A stretch of 64,000 nucleotides of DNA. Source: Utricularia gibba (Eukaryota; Streptophyta; Magnoliopsida; Lamiales; Lentibulariaceae). Below are positions 35,829-48,339 of this stretch, piece by piece. Numbering within the stretch: position 1 is the first letter of the stretch; every line of letters starts with the position of its first letter. Below the pieces are notes generated by a model. That model made no database searches and was not told where the DNA came from. It was given only the letters and a program-made list of their open reading frames with translations. A program made the translations under genes and the position numbers. The stretch spans positions 2,232,001-2,296,000 of the forward strand of contig NEEC01000004.1 of assembly GCA_002189035.1 (NCBI GenBank), given 5' to 3'.

Positions 35829-36966
35829 TCACAAGATGCTGCAAAAGCACCCTCCTTTCTTCTGGGGATCGTCCTTGGACTTATCTGATGCAAAACCAAA
35901 GGTTCTCAGGAGTTGGGCTACAGAAAAATGGGGGAGCATCAAGAGGAGACAAGGAAAGTGATCTACCACCATTTCTGTCGGCTATTGGTTGCCGTACCAC
36001 GACATGCATTGTGATGACACCACCAGGAACTTCACTCAAGGGAAGCCGAGATTCGGCCAGTGTTCTGTTGTTCTCAAGTATCCTTCCTGCATTGATCAGC
36101 TTAATATCGTTTACAGATTTTGGCGCATTCTCGATGCCTGCACGAGGATCAATCATCACAGACAGTTAAGATATGAACAACCATTTGGCTAATCAATGCA
36201 GATTACACAGAAACCATCCCAATGGATATTTTACATTGCTCATAATGTTTATCATTCTCACAAAGTTTGAACTTGGACAAGTAGTCACAGGCTTATAAGC
36301 ATATTCAGGAAAAATAAGACCAGACAGAAAGTCCATTCTGAATCAATGATGCTACAGGGAAAACACAAAAGAGATGGCCAGCGCTACAGTAAGGATCCAA
36401 TGGAATAACAGACGAGCTTTTATCATTGCATTGACAAAACGACCAGACAATAGCCAAATCATACCACTAGAATTATGCATAATGTTTTTCTTTTTATCAG
36501 CAGTTATGCATATGTATAGTGAAATTCAAGCACCCTTTTCTTGGAGACAACACAGAACGCAAAAGAAAGTGGTCGTCAGTGACTGGCCCCAGCTCATGCA
36601 GCATGAATAACAAAACAACTAAACAGCAAACAGTACGAACAGGATACATAAGTTCGCAAAGGCAACATTCATCCTGACAAGAGAAAGGAATACATATATA
36701 TATGTACTCGTCAAAACAACGCAAAATGCTGTTACAATGAGATATGCAGTTCAGGATCCTGTGATCCTCTATAAAAGTATGAAACTAACAAAAATAATAA
36801 TCAAATGAAAAGGATGCCACACAAGGATTTCACAACCTTTTGGCCATTGTGCAACGATCTTTTCCTTAAGAGATGTCACCGTTGCAGTAGAATTGTATTT
36901 GCTAGGGCCAATATCACTACCATCAGCAAGCCTAAATTTGAGTTCAATCAATTCATCCGCAGCCAT
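35829..36966 (-). CDS. Membrane-anchored ubiquitin-fold protein (MUB)
   Basis: Plant MUBs are prenylated ubiquitin-like proteins that tether group VI E2 enzymes to the plasma membrane. Exons 36966-36837, 36137-35967 and 35884-35829 join in phase to 118 aa, the normal size. The ubiquitin fold begins MAADELIELKFRLADGSDIG, continues with ATVTSLKEKIVAQWPKG, then SVNDIKLINAGRILENNRTL and VITMHVVVRQP. The last exon adds DKSKDDPQKKGG and ends CFCSIL: a CaaX box (CSIL) with an upstream cysteine for extra S-acylation. CSIL suggests farnesylation or geranylgeranylation. The tail exon is only 56 bases and was found by looking for the CaaX end; reading through the middle exon instead gives an ORF ending FCIR* with no lipid site. 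Confidence 0.93.
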
Positions 36967-38885
36967 AACGTCAACCCCAAAAAAGGTAATAACACCAGCA
37001 AGAGACAAAATCCCCTCAAAGTGGCAACCTTGTTTACAAAGATTAATCAGATCAGAAAAGATTAAAACGCTGATTGAGAATTGTCCAGCACCCACAAACA
37101 CCAAAACGAGAAACCTTCAGATCGACATGTAGCTTCTGTCAGCGCCAAACAACCTCATAAGCCCAGATCAAAACTGAAAAGTTACAGCGACAAAACAGCC
37201 AGATTTCAAGTTTTAAGCAGATTGAAAGAAGTTCCAACACATAATAAAATGATGAAAAAAAGGAGTTGGTGGAAGACGAAATAAGAAACAGGGCAGTTGC
37301 GGGAATCAAAGATTCAGAGGGAGGAACATCTTCTGAAGGCTGGATAGCTGAAACGGGTGAGCAATAAATGAGTACCCGAGATGTACAATGAAATCAAGGG
37401 TTTTAATCCCATGAACTCGGTCAAAGTGGGATTCTCTTCCCTTCGTAAATAATCCAGATGGCAAGCTTTCTGATCCCGACAAATTTCAAGTTCTCTCGCT
37501 CGCAGTGTACAGTTCGACAATTTCTGCGGCAATCGCAGGTTGAGAATTTGACCGCCATAATAGCAATCTACTCCTCGTTCTTCATTCTTTTTCTTCTAAA
37601 CCCCTCATGTTTTCGTATTTTCTAATTTTCCCCTTTCATTAATCTTTTTATAAACGTCTAAATTTTTTATTTAAATAAATATTATATATTTTATTTGGAC
37701 TTTAAGCACGTGTTGTGAATATTTTACAAAATGCTACAAAGCTTTTACAATCATATTCTAAAACTCTTTTGCTAGGTAGTTTTTCTTAAACCAATGACAT
37801 TTAATTTTTTTCTCCATTTTTTTTATTTTTCTAAATCTTTTGAAATTTTTAGTTTCACTTATTCAAAAATTTAAATAGCTAATGTCTTTGATTGATATTT
37901 CACATTGAAAATCAATAATGCGAAACATGACATTCTACTATAAACAAAAAAGAATTAAAATTGAACAAAAAGATGCTACACTGAGAAAGCAATCCAATCA
38001 AGGTCGAACGAAGTGCTTTAGTTCTGTTAGGTTCTTAGTAATATGTTCATGGATAAAAATATGACAAAGCACAGTAAAATACCAACACTTGCAATAATCA
38101 ATCTTAAATTAAAAAAAAAGAATTTTTAATGTTTTTTCAGGTAAGATCGGCTTCACTAGAATTAAAGTAAACCTAATCAAAATTGAAATTAAATGTAAAT
38201 GAGTAATTTCAATTATTTTTTACAATCCCATTTGATTTTTATTATTAATTGCTATGAAATTATTAATTTAGACATATTTACCAAATATAATATTTTATTA
38301 GATATGCATTTGTTGTGAACCATACATTTTTCATTTTTAATAATATGAGGTACCTTTATTTATATGAGAATAATACAAATATATCATTAATTAAACTATT
38401 TAACAAAAGTATACAAAATGTTTCTAAAAATTATAAAGACTATCTTCATCACTTGGCGATTGGTCTCTATGTTATTAGCACATATTGCCATGTTACATGG
38501 TAAAAATGCAAGAAATGATTATTCTAAAAACAATAAAATTGAGAATGTTCATTTAAATTTTTGAGTGAAAATTCAATTAATTACAAGTGATTAATTACTA
38601 AGAACAACACAGACTTCCTCATCAAGATATTCATATATTTGCATTTTACATTTAGTAAGTGATGAAGAGCCATTCGTTTGTAAGGTGAAGGTTAACTCTA
38701 TCACCCAAGACAAATCAGATATGTCACATTGCAATACTGACTTCAGAGGGTTGTCTACATGCTTACATATGTTATACATCATATTCTTTTATCCATTAAG
38801 GTTGTGTATAATAGAAAATAACTATATAGATTTAAGAGAATGGTAAATGTAATATCTATCTATAATATGGGTTGAGATTTCAAGG
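36967..38885. other. Intergenic: MUB promoter/5' UTR and AT-rich DNA
   Basis: 36967-37560 is probably the MUB leader and promoter (possibly with a 5' UTR intron). 37560-38885 is AT-rich and featureless apart from short ORFs at 38315-38503 and 38591-38782, which do not resemble genes. Confidence 0.45.
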
Positions 38886-38888
38886 ATA

Positions 38889-39108
38889 TTGACATTTGAT
38901 ATCATTAGGAACTAATCAGTATTTTCAGTCTTGAACTCTCACCCACGACTTCAAGCATGTCCACTTCACAAAGTACCTAGTGTTCTTTTCAAATACTCAT
39001 CTCGTACCATAAATTAGGGTTAAATCTTTAGATTGGTACTCATCTAAAGTGACCCAATACTCTGAATAAATCATTGCTCCAAGCTAGCAGCCAGTATCAT
39101 GGCATTAG
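38889..39108 (+). repeat. Direct repeat copy 1, possible copia LTR end with primer site
   Basis: 38889-39066 aligns by eye with 39794-39964 (same orientation): both contain GATATCATTAGGAACTAA, TCTTGAAC, CTCACCCAC and AAGTGACCCAA in order. About 26 bases after the repeated part lies GTATCATGGCATTAGAC (39094-39110), similar to the initiator-Met tRNA primer site GGTATCAGAGC common in copia elements. This suggests the 3' end of an LTR; that is inference. Confidence 0.5.
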
Positions 39109-39179
39109 ACTCGATTTTGTAATTCTTTCAGGATTCAACATTTTCTCTCTATTTATCAGTAAGTACTTATTGATAAAAA

Positions 39180-39790
39180 AAATAAATATTAGCAAGTGAT
39201 CTCATTTGTAGTGTTAATGACTCATCTAAGGTTGAGGTTGATGCAATAAAGGATGTGCTATTGTTAATGGAGACTGAGTTTTCTATATCTTGAAGACTTC
39301 CTTAATGAAGGTATCTCAACTTCAAGCTCATAATTTGACCAGTCATATAGGTTGACTATGTCTAACTCACTAGAGATGTCACTCATTGTGAACGAATTTG
39401 ATGATGAAATTAGGGTGTTGGACAACAAGCATTCCAATTCCAAAAATTGGTTTCATCAAACTTGATACTCATTGCCATGAGAAACTTCTAAGTGAGAGGA
39501 TTGTAAATTATGTAACTTTTATTTTCTTATGAATAACTAAAAAAGATTGTTACTATCCTTGGATCATCAAATTTTTTTTTTCTATCAGGAAACATTAGAT
39601 AGGTCATAGAATTGAATAACTTTCCATGTCTCATAATAGGTTGTGCCATTCGGTGCCTTGCATGGTAGACTATTTAAAAAATACATAATTGTGCCCACAG
39701 TTTCAGCCCAATAAGATTTGGAATTTTTTTTTTCCCAATAGCAAGCATTTCACCATGCTCATAATGCTTTTTTTTTTATTCAACTACCAC
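39180..39790 (-). mobile_element. Ty1/copia integrase C-terminal fossil
   Basis: Minus-strand translation gives KSYWAETVGTIMYFLNSLPC followed by KAPNGTTYYETW, the end of a copia integrase core (LPKSFWAEAV...LLNRSPTKAL...TPYEAW). Further on it reads ENKSYIIYNPLT and KFDETNFWNWNA, which match the linker motif GYS...GYRLYNP...VVFDE..WNW. Stops interrupt both. It lies directly beside direct-repeat copy 2. It may belong to the same minus-strand element as the gag at 41.3-42.0 kb. Confidence 0.72.
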
Positions 39791-39793
39791 ATT

Positions 39794-40036
39794 TTGACAT
39801 TGATATCATTAGGAACTAAGGAGTGTTTTCAATCTTGAACCCTCACCCACCAACTTTAAGCATATCCACTTTACTACGTAGCTAATTGATACTAACCGAA
39901 CTGTAAACTAGTACTAAATCCTTTGTTTGGTACTCATTTGAAGTGACCCAACACTCAACTCTAAAGACATTACTAGGTATCAATTTGAACATTATCACCA
40001 GGTATTGACCCTAAAGCCATACTATGGTATCAAACC
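39794..40036 (+). repeat. Direct repeat copy 2, possible copia LTR end with primer site
   Basis: 39794-39964 is the partner of 38889-39066, about 0.9 kb away. 61 bases after the repeat lies TGGTATCAAACC (40025-40036), 10 of 12 bases like the copia initiator-Met primer site TGGTATCAGAGC. Two diverged copies each followed by a primer-like site fit two LTR remnants rather than a random tandem repeat. Confidence 0.5.
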
Positions 40037-40261
40037 AAGAAGTAGCATTCATTACTCATGAGAAAAGCAATACACGGAGTTGACCTCAGCAAAGTGGGGA
40101 AAGATGTCATCTTAGTTGCACCCACCACAAAATGTGGGATCAATTATGTTTCAATGTGGTTGAAACTCATATGTTTACTAATGTAATTTTCTGTGAATGG
40201 ATTATGATTGATGATCAAACTACAACAATTCAAGTCAAGTGTAATATATATATGTACAAGA

Positions 40262-41240
40262 TCATGGTGTAACATGTTCAACGCATTAAAAGAAATTAGT
40301 AAAGCAAGCTATTACTCTATACAAATCATAAAAATTAATGTAGTGTGACAAACAAGAATCGAATACATAAGAAATGATTGTAATTTCTCGAAATTCTTTA
40401 CATTCACTAAAAACATGGGGATTTTCTAGTAGTTCAGTTCTTATGCGCGTAGAATATAAAATATCAAAAATTGAAGTAAACAAGTTGCATGGGCGAATGA
40501 GTACAAAAAATAATGGGAATGGATAAAAATGTAAATAGGAGGTAATTTGACTGGGTTTTACACCAATATCTCACTCTTGTGTCATTCAAGAGAGTCTATA
40601 AATTTAAACTCAATTTTATCACACCCAAAAACAGAGCAAAGAGTAGCATGAACAATAGGTATGATAAACTTAAGAATTAAAGATTGAGGAACTCAAATAT
40701 AAACAAGCTCTTAAGCTAAAATAAGGTCTACAGGAGGTCACAACCTAGCAGCAGAAACGTAACAAGGCATGGAAATGCAGAAAACACGGGAGCATGTCAA
40801 AGTCAGAAATAGAAAGCTAGAAAATGGAAATAAAAATGTTAAGCGGCTGTTGCAAGTTACAGATCTGCTGAATCTAGAGGTTTTGGGCAGAAATAAGGTT
40901 TGGAGACGTAAATCTAGAAGCTGCCTGAGCCGTTCTCTAGAGAACCACCATTCTTCTCGCTTCCTGCTCCTCTTGTTCACTTTACTCTCTCTTCTCCTTT
41001 CTCTTTTCTCTTTACACTCAAAGAAAGTCATTTCTATCTTTTCCTTGGATTACTAGAAGAAACATCTCTTATCCAAATCTTATATTTTCAGAGGATGTCT
41101 AATTTTGATTAAAAACCACTTTTGGATAGCTTTTCTACCTCTTTTGATTTGTCAATATGAAAAGTAGGGTGTCAATACTAACTCCTATCCCGTTAAAACT
41201 TAGATGCAGACTAAGAAAAAATATTAGAGTTTTCAAGTAA
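40262..41240 (+). repeat. Dispersed repeat, copy B (about 1 kb)
   Basis: Second copy of the repeat at 26692-27665, same orientation, about 13.6 kb away. The exact 15-mer CTTGTGTCATTCAAG is at 40576-40590, 314 bases from the left edge (312 in copy A). The GAGCCGTTC and pyrimidine tract near 40930-41010 also match. It sits between the gag and integrase fossils of a minus-strand copia element, so it probably inserted there or replaced the protease region. Confidence 0.7.
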
Positions 41241-41329
41241 ACCTAGCATTATTTATCTTTCAAAATAGTAGATCTTAGTACAAAGTAATTTAGGAAGTTT
41301 AGGAAAATTAAAAAAATAATATAAAAATT

Positions 41330-42038
41330 AGTCGAGGTAGATATGGTTCTTCTGCTTGCAATATAGACAAGCATCTCCAACACTTTCGGCTTCAAAGTTG
41401 CTTTGCCTAGTCGATCCTCCATAGGTGACCTTAAATGCCCCTTCGCTGATTTCCTTGGTTTGTTACCTTTTTTTTCTCTCATTTCAGCACTCACAAGTGA
41501 CTCAATCAGCTGAGCTAGGTTCAATTTTTTAAGGCCTCTAGTGGACTCGATAGTAGTGATTATAGAAGCATAGGACCTTAGTAAGACCTTGACCATTTTT
41601 TCTTTGATTCTCCTGTCATCAACGTGTTCCCCAAGTTCTTGAGTTTCTTTACTATAGGTAGAACTATATCAGAGAAGCTGGCCACAAAGGCTTTTGGTTT
41701 GAGTTCCCGGTTATCAATAGTTCTCCATAGACTGGCAATTTCCATTTCTTGTTTTTCTTCAGTTATTGCATATTCTGCAGCAAGTTCTTCCAAAGCTTCT
41801 TTAGTTGTTTGACAAGTGATGATATAGCTGTGAGCCTCTCCTATGACGGCAGCATCCAAGATGCTTCTTGCAAATCATTCCATTTTTCCTCAGCAAAATC
41901 TGCATCTGTGAACTTTGGTGAGTCCTAAAAAGCATCCCACAATTTCTTTTGCTTGAAGTGGTTCATCATTTTCACTGCCCATGTAGTGTAACCTTTTTCG
42001 TCCAAGGTTGGTGGTGGAAGTGGGTTTGAAGTTTCCAT
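41330..42038 (-). mobile_element. Ty1/copia gag (DUF4219/UBN2) fossil
   Basis: Minus-strand frames start METSNPLPPPTLDEKGYTTW then AVKMMNHFKQKKLWDAF, the DUF4219 start and UBN2 beginning. After a stop they continue to IVKKLKNLGN. A frameshift near 41590 leads to VKVLLRSYASIITTIESTRG, LNLAQLIESLVSAEMREKK and a partial zinc knuckle CLYCKQKNH. This is the normal order of a copia gag. At least one stop and one shift make it dead. Confidence 0.78.
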
Positions 42039-42049
42039 TCAATCCGATT

Positions 42050-42720
42050 CTAGAGAAAAGGTTAATAATAAATTATTGAAAGTGTTTCTTACAAAGGATT
42101 TTGACTGATGAGAGGGTTTAGTGATACTAGAGCTGTCACTATGTAAGTTTTTATAGTTCCCTTGCTAGGAACCTGTGTGAGTGTGTAGTTCCCTAACTTG
42201 GAACTTTGGTGTAACAAAGTTTGAATGTTTTGAGCTAGTCTTTCTGTATTTCAGAAAAACCCTCATCCTTTACAAAGTGAGGAGAGACACATATTTATAG
42301 GGGTGTGGTAATGATAAGAAAGGTAGTTATTAAAACATTGGACTTGGTGCTATACCGTTCTTCCATTGCTTTGAGTCTTGCTGTTGGACTGTTGCTTGGC
42401 TCATCAAGGTAGGAGCTTTAAGTCCAAGGACATCTTGATCTAAGTTCATTGTCTTCTTCGCGCGACAATCCTTCCAGATCTATTTCATCAAACTCACACG
42501 GTTTCGTCAGATGTTCAAGAATCGCTTCATCATCTTTCAGCAAATGGGACATCGTCTGGTTTTATTGAGTGCTTTGAAACCAATATGGTTGAACAAAAAG
42601 AGTGTAATTGGTGGTTTGGAGCAACGTGTTACTGACATTCTTCCAAACGTGAATGTAACAAGTTTTGATATGTTATGATCCTTTTGGGTATTGTCATGTG
42701 GGCAAACACAAAGATTTTAT
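42050..42720 (-). mobile_element. Probable LTR upstream of the copia gag fossil
   Basis: Just 5' of the gag (minus strand) lies noncoding DNA with a TATA box TATAAATA (42299-42292), followed by CTCTCCTCACTTTGTAAAGG. The position and layout fit the U3-R-U5 of an LTR. Ends and target duplication were not identified and no second copy was found, so the limits are approximate. Confidence 0.45.
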
Positions 42721-43946
42721 AATTAGTAAAAAGTGTGAATAAAAAAAAAAGAGCTATATATAAATATTTATTGGGAACTAATTTTATAATTTTACCAAAT
42801 AATGGGAATCAGTAGGCCGGGTGCATACGAATATTCCGCAGACACATCAGTTATAATTTTTTTAATGAATAAATCAAATGTGCTGTGGAATCCATTCTCA
42901 CGAACGCAGGTTCGTTATTTAGTTTCCCTTTCGGTGGTGGCCTCTCCCCACATAAGAGATTACAAGCAATCGGTTTTTTTTTTTTTTTTTTTTTTACTTT
43001 TAAAGCTTATTGAGAGTAAATTAAGAGAAGTAAAAGTAATAAATTGAATCAATTGAACAAGGTGTAAAATGTAAATTAATAAATAAAACTTGCACAAGAT
43101 TAACACGCTTTTATCGAGTGCCGGGATCGCGGCAAAATGGCTAATCCCCATATCACAGCTCTGACTTCAACATGGTGATTAGGACGACGTTTGGCACACG
43201 ACATCCATGCATTCTCTTCACAGAACACACACACATACACACACAAGTGTATGATGTTATAGGATCCAGGCATGAATGGACACCGCTTGCCATGCCGTTG
43301 AAGGCCTCATGTGGAAAAGGATGGCTGGTTAACACTCTAATCGTGGCATGAAGCAATTAAGAGACACCCTTCTGTTGGGAGTACCGCTACTTCTTCCCGT
43401 CGATCAAAAAGGTGTCATTAATATTTGATGCTGAATCTATCTAGTTGCTGCCCAGACGTATGTGCTGCTCACGGAAAAGGGGGCTCATATTTAGGCTGTC
43501 AGTTCCCCAGTTTCATCAAATTCAGGAAAAAAAAAAAGAGTGTGTAATTAATCTTCGAATCAGATTCTGTTTCCCTGGATTCAATTTCTAGAAAGGGGTT
43601 TTTGATGGGGAAGATCCCCTGTAACAAACTAATATGTTGAAATTTAGGACGTTTCCACAACAAATCAATTGTCTGAATTTCTGTCTCTTCCTGATCTAGT
43701 TTCATCTTCTTGTTAAAGTGGTAAAAGAGCACCAGTAAAACCGTGGCATGGTTGGGGTAAAAATCATGACAAGCGTAAAACAAAAAGGAAAAAAAAAACC
43801 CTGGTTTTATATCTCCAACTTAATCCACTGGTCAAAAGGTCTGGCGAGGGGCGTTTTTTCTACTTGTTAAAAGGTCTTCGATATTCAATGCATGCAATCT
43901 TCCACAAGCAACTCAACACACATAACCGCTTCTTGATTCTCTCCTC
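42721..43946. other. Intergenic DNA and laccase promoter
   Basis: About 1.2 kb containing a poly-T tract (42974-42995) and an ACACAC microsatellite (43226-43246). The right part is the laccase promoter and leader. ORF 43499-43783 (minus) is featureless. Confidence 0.5.
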
Positions 43947-46502
43947 ATGTCGTCGCCGTCTCTGAAACTTCTTATCGTCGTCGCCTTCGCCTTCCTTTTC
44001 ATGCCCGGCGCTGCTCCTTTCCGTCGACACTATCGTTTTGTGGTTAGATTTCTACCTCCTTTTCCGCGTTCTTCTTCTTCGAATGTGAGATATTGAGGTT
44101 AGATCTTGGATCTTACGAGTAGCTTCTGACTGGTGGATGGTGGGAGCTGGTCATTCCTTTTCGTGCAGTCGTTATTGCTCAATCTTGAACAGTGCAAGCA
44201 TTCATAAACTGATAGAGCTTCATTGTAACTAGCATTGCAATGATATGAAACTGCAAGTCTCCTCGTAAACACCCAATAACTTTTCTCCAAATGTGCATTC
44301 ATGGAACTGTGTCGACGAGCATATAAATTTTAACCAACATTTTTTTAGGGAAAAAAGACTACTTTTTTTTCATAATAAATGAACTTTTTCCGAAAAGACT
44401 AAAGTCTCCAGTGTATTCATTACGTATTGTGCGACTCAGGTGCGGGAAGCAACCTACATAAGGTTATGTGAGAGCAAGAAAATCTTGACAGTGAACGGCA
44501 AGTTTCCGGGGCCAGCGATAAAAGCCTACAAAGGGGAGACAGTAACCGTCGATGTTCACAACAAGGGAAACTACAACATCACAATCCATTGGTAAGAGAG
44601 TTAACACCAGGAGCAAGCCGCAAGCTAAGTTACTCATATACTTTCTGTCGTCATCACGGAGCAGGCATGGAGTGAAGATGCCAAGAAACCCATGGTCCGA
44701 TGGGCCGGAGTACGTGACACAGTGTCCGATCAAACCCGGCGGAAGGTTCCGGCAGACGGTGATATTTGCAAAGGAGGTGGGAACTCTGTGGTGGCATTCT
44801 CACTCTGAGTGGTTCCGGGCAACCGTCCATGGACCCATTTTTGTCTACCCTAAACCCGGATCCGAATACCCTTTCCCAAGGCCCATGGGAGAAATCCCCA
44901 TAATTTTAGGTAACAATATTTTCTCGATATATGTTTATTTTTAAATTAAATTATCGTTTTTCTTTGTCAAGGCCAATGGTGGAGAGACAACATCACGGAG
45001 GTGCTGCAGCAGTTGACGGCCACCGGCGGCCAGCCAATGATCTCCGACGCCTATACCGTTAATGGCCAGCCAGGCGATCTCTACCCATGTTCGCAAAATG
45101 GTATCATTATTGTTTATCACAAGCAAAATGGTATTCATACATAATTATAGAAAATAGTTAAAATGGTATAATAATTGGGTTTAAACTTGATTTAACTCCA
45201 AATTGAACTCATCAGTTTAAAATAATGTTGCAATCAACCAAGTTTGAAAATTATTTTGTAACAGATTATATATAAGGATCAATTTTTAAAAACGTATTTA
45301 CTTTTACGTAATAATTGCTTTTTATGACGTAGGTACATTCAAGGCCGTGGTAGCGAGAGGAGGGACGTATCTGTTGAGGATAATAAATGCTGATATGAAT
45401 GAAATTTTGTTTTTTGGAGTTGACAAACATGCCCTCACCACCGTCGCAACAGACGCGCACTACTCGAAGCCCTTGACCAGGGAATACGTCGTCATTGGGC
45501 CCGGCCAGACCCTTGATTGCCTCCTCCATGCCGATCAACCGCCGGCGAGCTACTACATGGCGGCGTCGCCGTACGTCGACAACAGGGGAATTAGATTCAG
45601 CAACACCACCACCACTGCGATCTTGCAATACGATGGCGTTTCTACTCTTCCGGCGCTGATGGATTTACCGTCGTTTCCCAGCTATAACGACACTCTCGCC
45701 GCCACGAACTTCAGTTACAGCCTCCGAGGTCTGAACTCCAAAGAGCATCCAACGGAAGTTCCGCGGAAGATTAACCGGAGGATAATTTCCACGATTGCAA
45801 TCAACGCGCAGCCGTGTACGACGGCGAATCCCAATCAGACATGCCAAGGGCCGAACGGGACACGATTGGCCGCCTCTATGAACAACATTAGCTACGTGGG
45901 TCCACGAATCGACATTCTGGAGGCTTATTTCTATAAAATACCTGGAGTATTTCACAGGAGCTTTCCGAATAGGCCCCCGTTCGCGTTCAATTACACGGCG
46001 GATGTCCTCCCGTTGGATCTGGAGGTTGCGAGGTCCGGAACGAAGGTGAAGGTGTTGAAATACAACTCCTCCGTCGAGTTAGTTTTCCAGAATACCAACA
46101 TCATCGGTGGAAGCGATCATCCAATGCATCTTCATGGGCTCAATTTCTTCATCGTGGGTTGGGGATTCGGTAACTTTGATGAAGAAAATGACCCTGGAAA
46201 CTACAATCTTGATGATCCTCTAGAACGAAGCACCATCATTGTCCCCAGGGGTGGTTGGACTGCTATCAGGTTCACAGCCATCAATCCAGGTACTCGATTG
46301 GTAATCAATCCTGCATACATTTTGGAAGAAATTGTGCTGCATGGGCATGAACTTTGGCGGTGACAACACAGGTGTTTGGTTTCTGCACTGTCATTTTGAG
46401 CATCATTTGACATGGGGGATGGAGACGGTGTTCATTGTCGCCGATGGAAGCCGGCCGGAGGAGCGGATGCTGCCGCCGCCGCCGGATATGCCACCCTGTT
46501 GA
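43947..46502 (+). CDS. Laccase (secreted multicopper oxidase)
   Basis: Oxidises phenolics such as monolignols with reduction of oxygen to water, in the cell wall. Exons 43947-44042, 44440-44591, 44665-44909, 44972-45100, 45333-46289 and 46372-46502 give 569 aa, the normal size. An N-terminal signal peptide ([19 protein letters not shown]) is followed by the three cupredoxin domains. All four copper-binding motifs are present: HWHG (across the exon 2/3 junction), [15 protein letters not shown] and [12 protein letters not shown]. The methionine after the last motif is the axial position. It ends PPPPDMPPC, the usual laccase end. Several N-x-S/T sites (NNT, NIT, NTT, NYT) fit heavy glycosylation. 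The motif [20 protein letters not shown] is typical of plant laccases; the best fit to memory is the LAC14/15 side, not firmly. All junctions GT-AG and no lesion. Confidence 0.95.
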
Positions 46503-48250
46503 ACAGCGAGATAATAAAACTATGAGGTCCGCTCGGCAATTCTCGAAAAACACTACCTATCCAAGTCACATGATGATGTTGGAAGGATAATATCTGTAAT
46601 TGGGAGTGCCAGTTTAAAAACTACAAATTCATCAAAAAATAGATCTAAAGTCGATTAATCTATAATTTTATATTTTAAATTTGCTTTCATTTTGAAAAAA
46701 AATATACCTAACTCATAAATAAATGAAATGAAAATATACAATGGATTTCGAGATCCAACATAATAAACTTGTGTTTATAGTATGTTAGGTTACTTTATTT
46801 TTAGATTTCAAATTCAGTTTTGATTCTTAATTAATGCAATATTAATACAATATGAAAGATACTAAATTAAAAAACAATGTAATAAATACCAAAAATTAAA
46901 TTTATCATGTTAAAATATTGATCCATAAAAAATTACAGGAAATGATAGTTAGATGTGTAATTTCAAAACTTGAAAGTATTTTCTAATCTGAGATTGTTTA
47001 CATCTATCTTGCATTTCTTTATGATTTTTCAATTTTCAATCCAATTAAGTATCCTAAATCATTTTTATATTTGACTTTATTATTTTGAAGAAGATAGAGT
47101 TAGGTATATCTGATTATATTTAACTCTATTCAAGAAAATTGAGCTATAACCCATATTTTGACTTTTTTTTTTTACTTCCAAAATGTGTATTCCCCTTTCC
47201 CTTCTCTATCTATATTATAATTATTGAGAAAAGAATTGCATAACCACTCATCACCGTTGGACCCTAAGTTAAACTACCACATTTTTCTCCTTCCTTCCCA
47301 AGGCATAAAATGAAATCTAATCACTTAAGTAAAAAAGAAATATTCTAAACTAAAAATATAAGCATGCTCATAATTAATGTCAAGACCATAAGAAATAATG
47401 TGTAGATAGTCAAGTTGGAATTTGGGACATGAAATTGAAATCAATTTAATCCCTTTTTTGGGTACTATTCATAGTTAGAAACAATAATATCATGTCAACT
47501 CCAAGTGGTTTGTTTTATTTTATTTTATGTTTGCATCTGAAATGGCTCTTCTCGTCTCCTCTGATGTTATTCCTTTCTAGTTTTTTTTTTCTCTTTTTTA
47601 CTCTTTTTCTTAGTTGGTGATATTAGGGGCTCGTTTGATTGGATGGATTGGATTTAGGTAGGTTTGACTTATTAAAGTATAGATTAATCGGGTTGACATG
47701 AAAACTTAAGTAATGTTCTAGAAAATTTTTTAACATTATTTTTACTTTTCAAAAAATAAAAAACAATTTCATTCTAAAACATTACCAATCATAAAAGTAA
47801 TTTTATGAAAAGTAATTTTCAAATTATACTACAAAAGTTATTTTTTAAAAAATAAGTAATGCTCTACTTTTACATCTATTTTTTGGTTTGAAAATAATTC
47901 TGCATCTATTTTTACAATTTTTTTTAAAACACTTACAATTTCTTTCTATTTCTATCAATTATTTTTATTTCTTTAAAATAAATTTGTAAAAATAGAAATA
48001 AACTCTAATTTTTTTTTTGTGCGTAGCTTTAGTTGGTCGATAAATGTAGGTTGGGTTATTTGCATTTGGTTAGAATATTTTGGTAATTGATTTTTTTTGT
48101 TTTGTTTTACGAAATCGTGATAGTTGTATTCGGTGTAATTTCATCTTTCATTGAAAAACAACTCATTGCATTCGACACCCATATTATGTTTTTGTGTTTT
48201 ACAAGTTTTAAAAATATTAAAATTTGTTGTGGAAACGACATGCATAAAAT
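46503..48250. other. AT-rich intergenic DNA, probably ending in a gypsy LTR
   Basis: Laccase 3' UTR then AT-rich DNA. The last several hundred bases before the primer site at 48254 should hold a 5' LTR, but its left end could not be fixed. GGGGCTCGTTTGATTGG at 47628 resembles the start of a MITE-type terminal repeat; no matching right end was found. Confidence 0.4.
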
Positions 48251-48253
48251 TTT

Positions 48254-48271
48254 TGGCATCGTTGCCGGGGA
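48254..48271 (+). other. tRNA-Asp-type retrotransposon primer binding site
   Basis: TGGCATCGTTGCCGGGGA differs by two bases from TGGCGCCGTTGCCGGGGA, the complement of the 3' end of plant tRNA-Asp used as primer site in many Ty3/gypsy (Athila/Tat) elements. It lies about 90 bases before a gag-like reading frame in the same orientation, as expected. Confidence 0.78.
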
Positions 48272-48339
48272 GTTGAAATTTTTTGTGTTTGATGTTGTGC
48301 GTGTGAGTTTTGTTTTTGTTTTTCTTTTCGGTTTTTCCT

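Noticed and set aside
47628-47645. GGGGCTCGTTTGATTGG as a MITE terminal repeat
   Set aside because: No inverted partner or target duplication found within the next several hundred bases.
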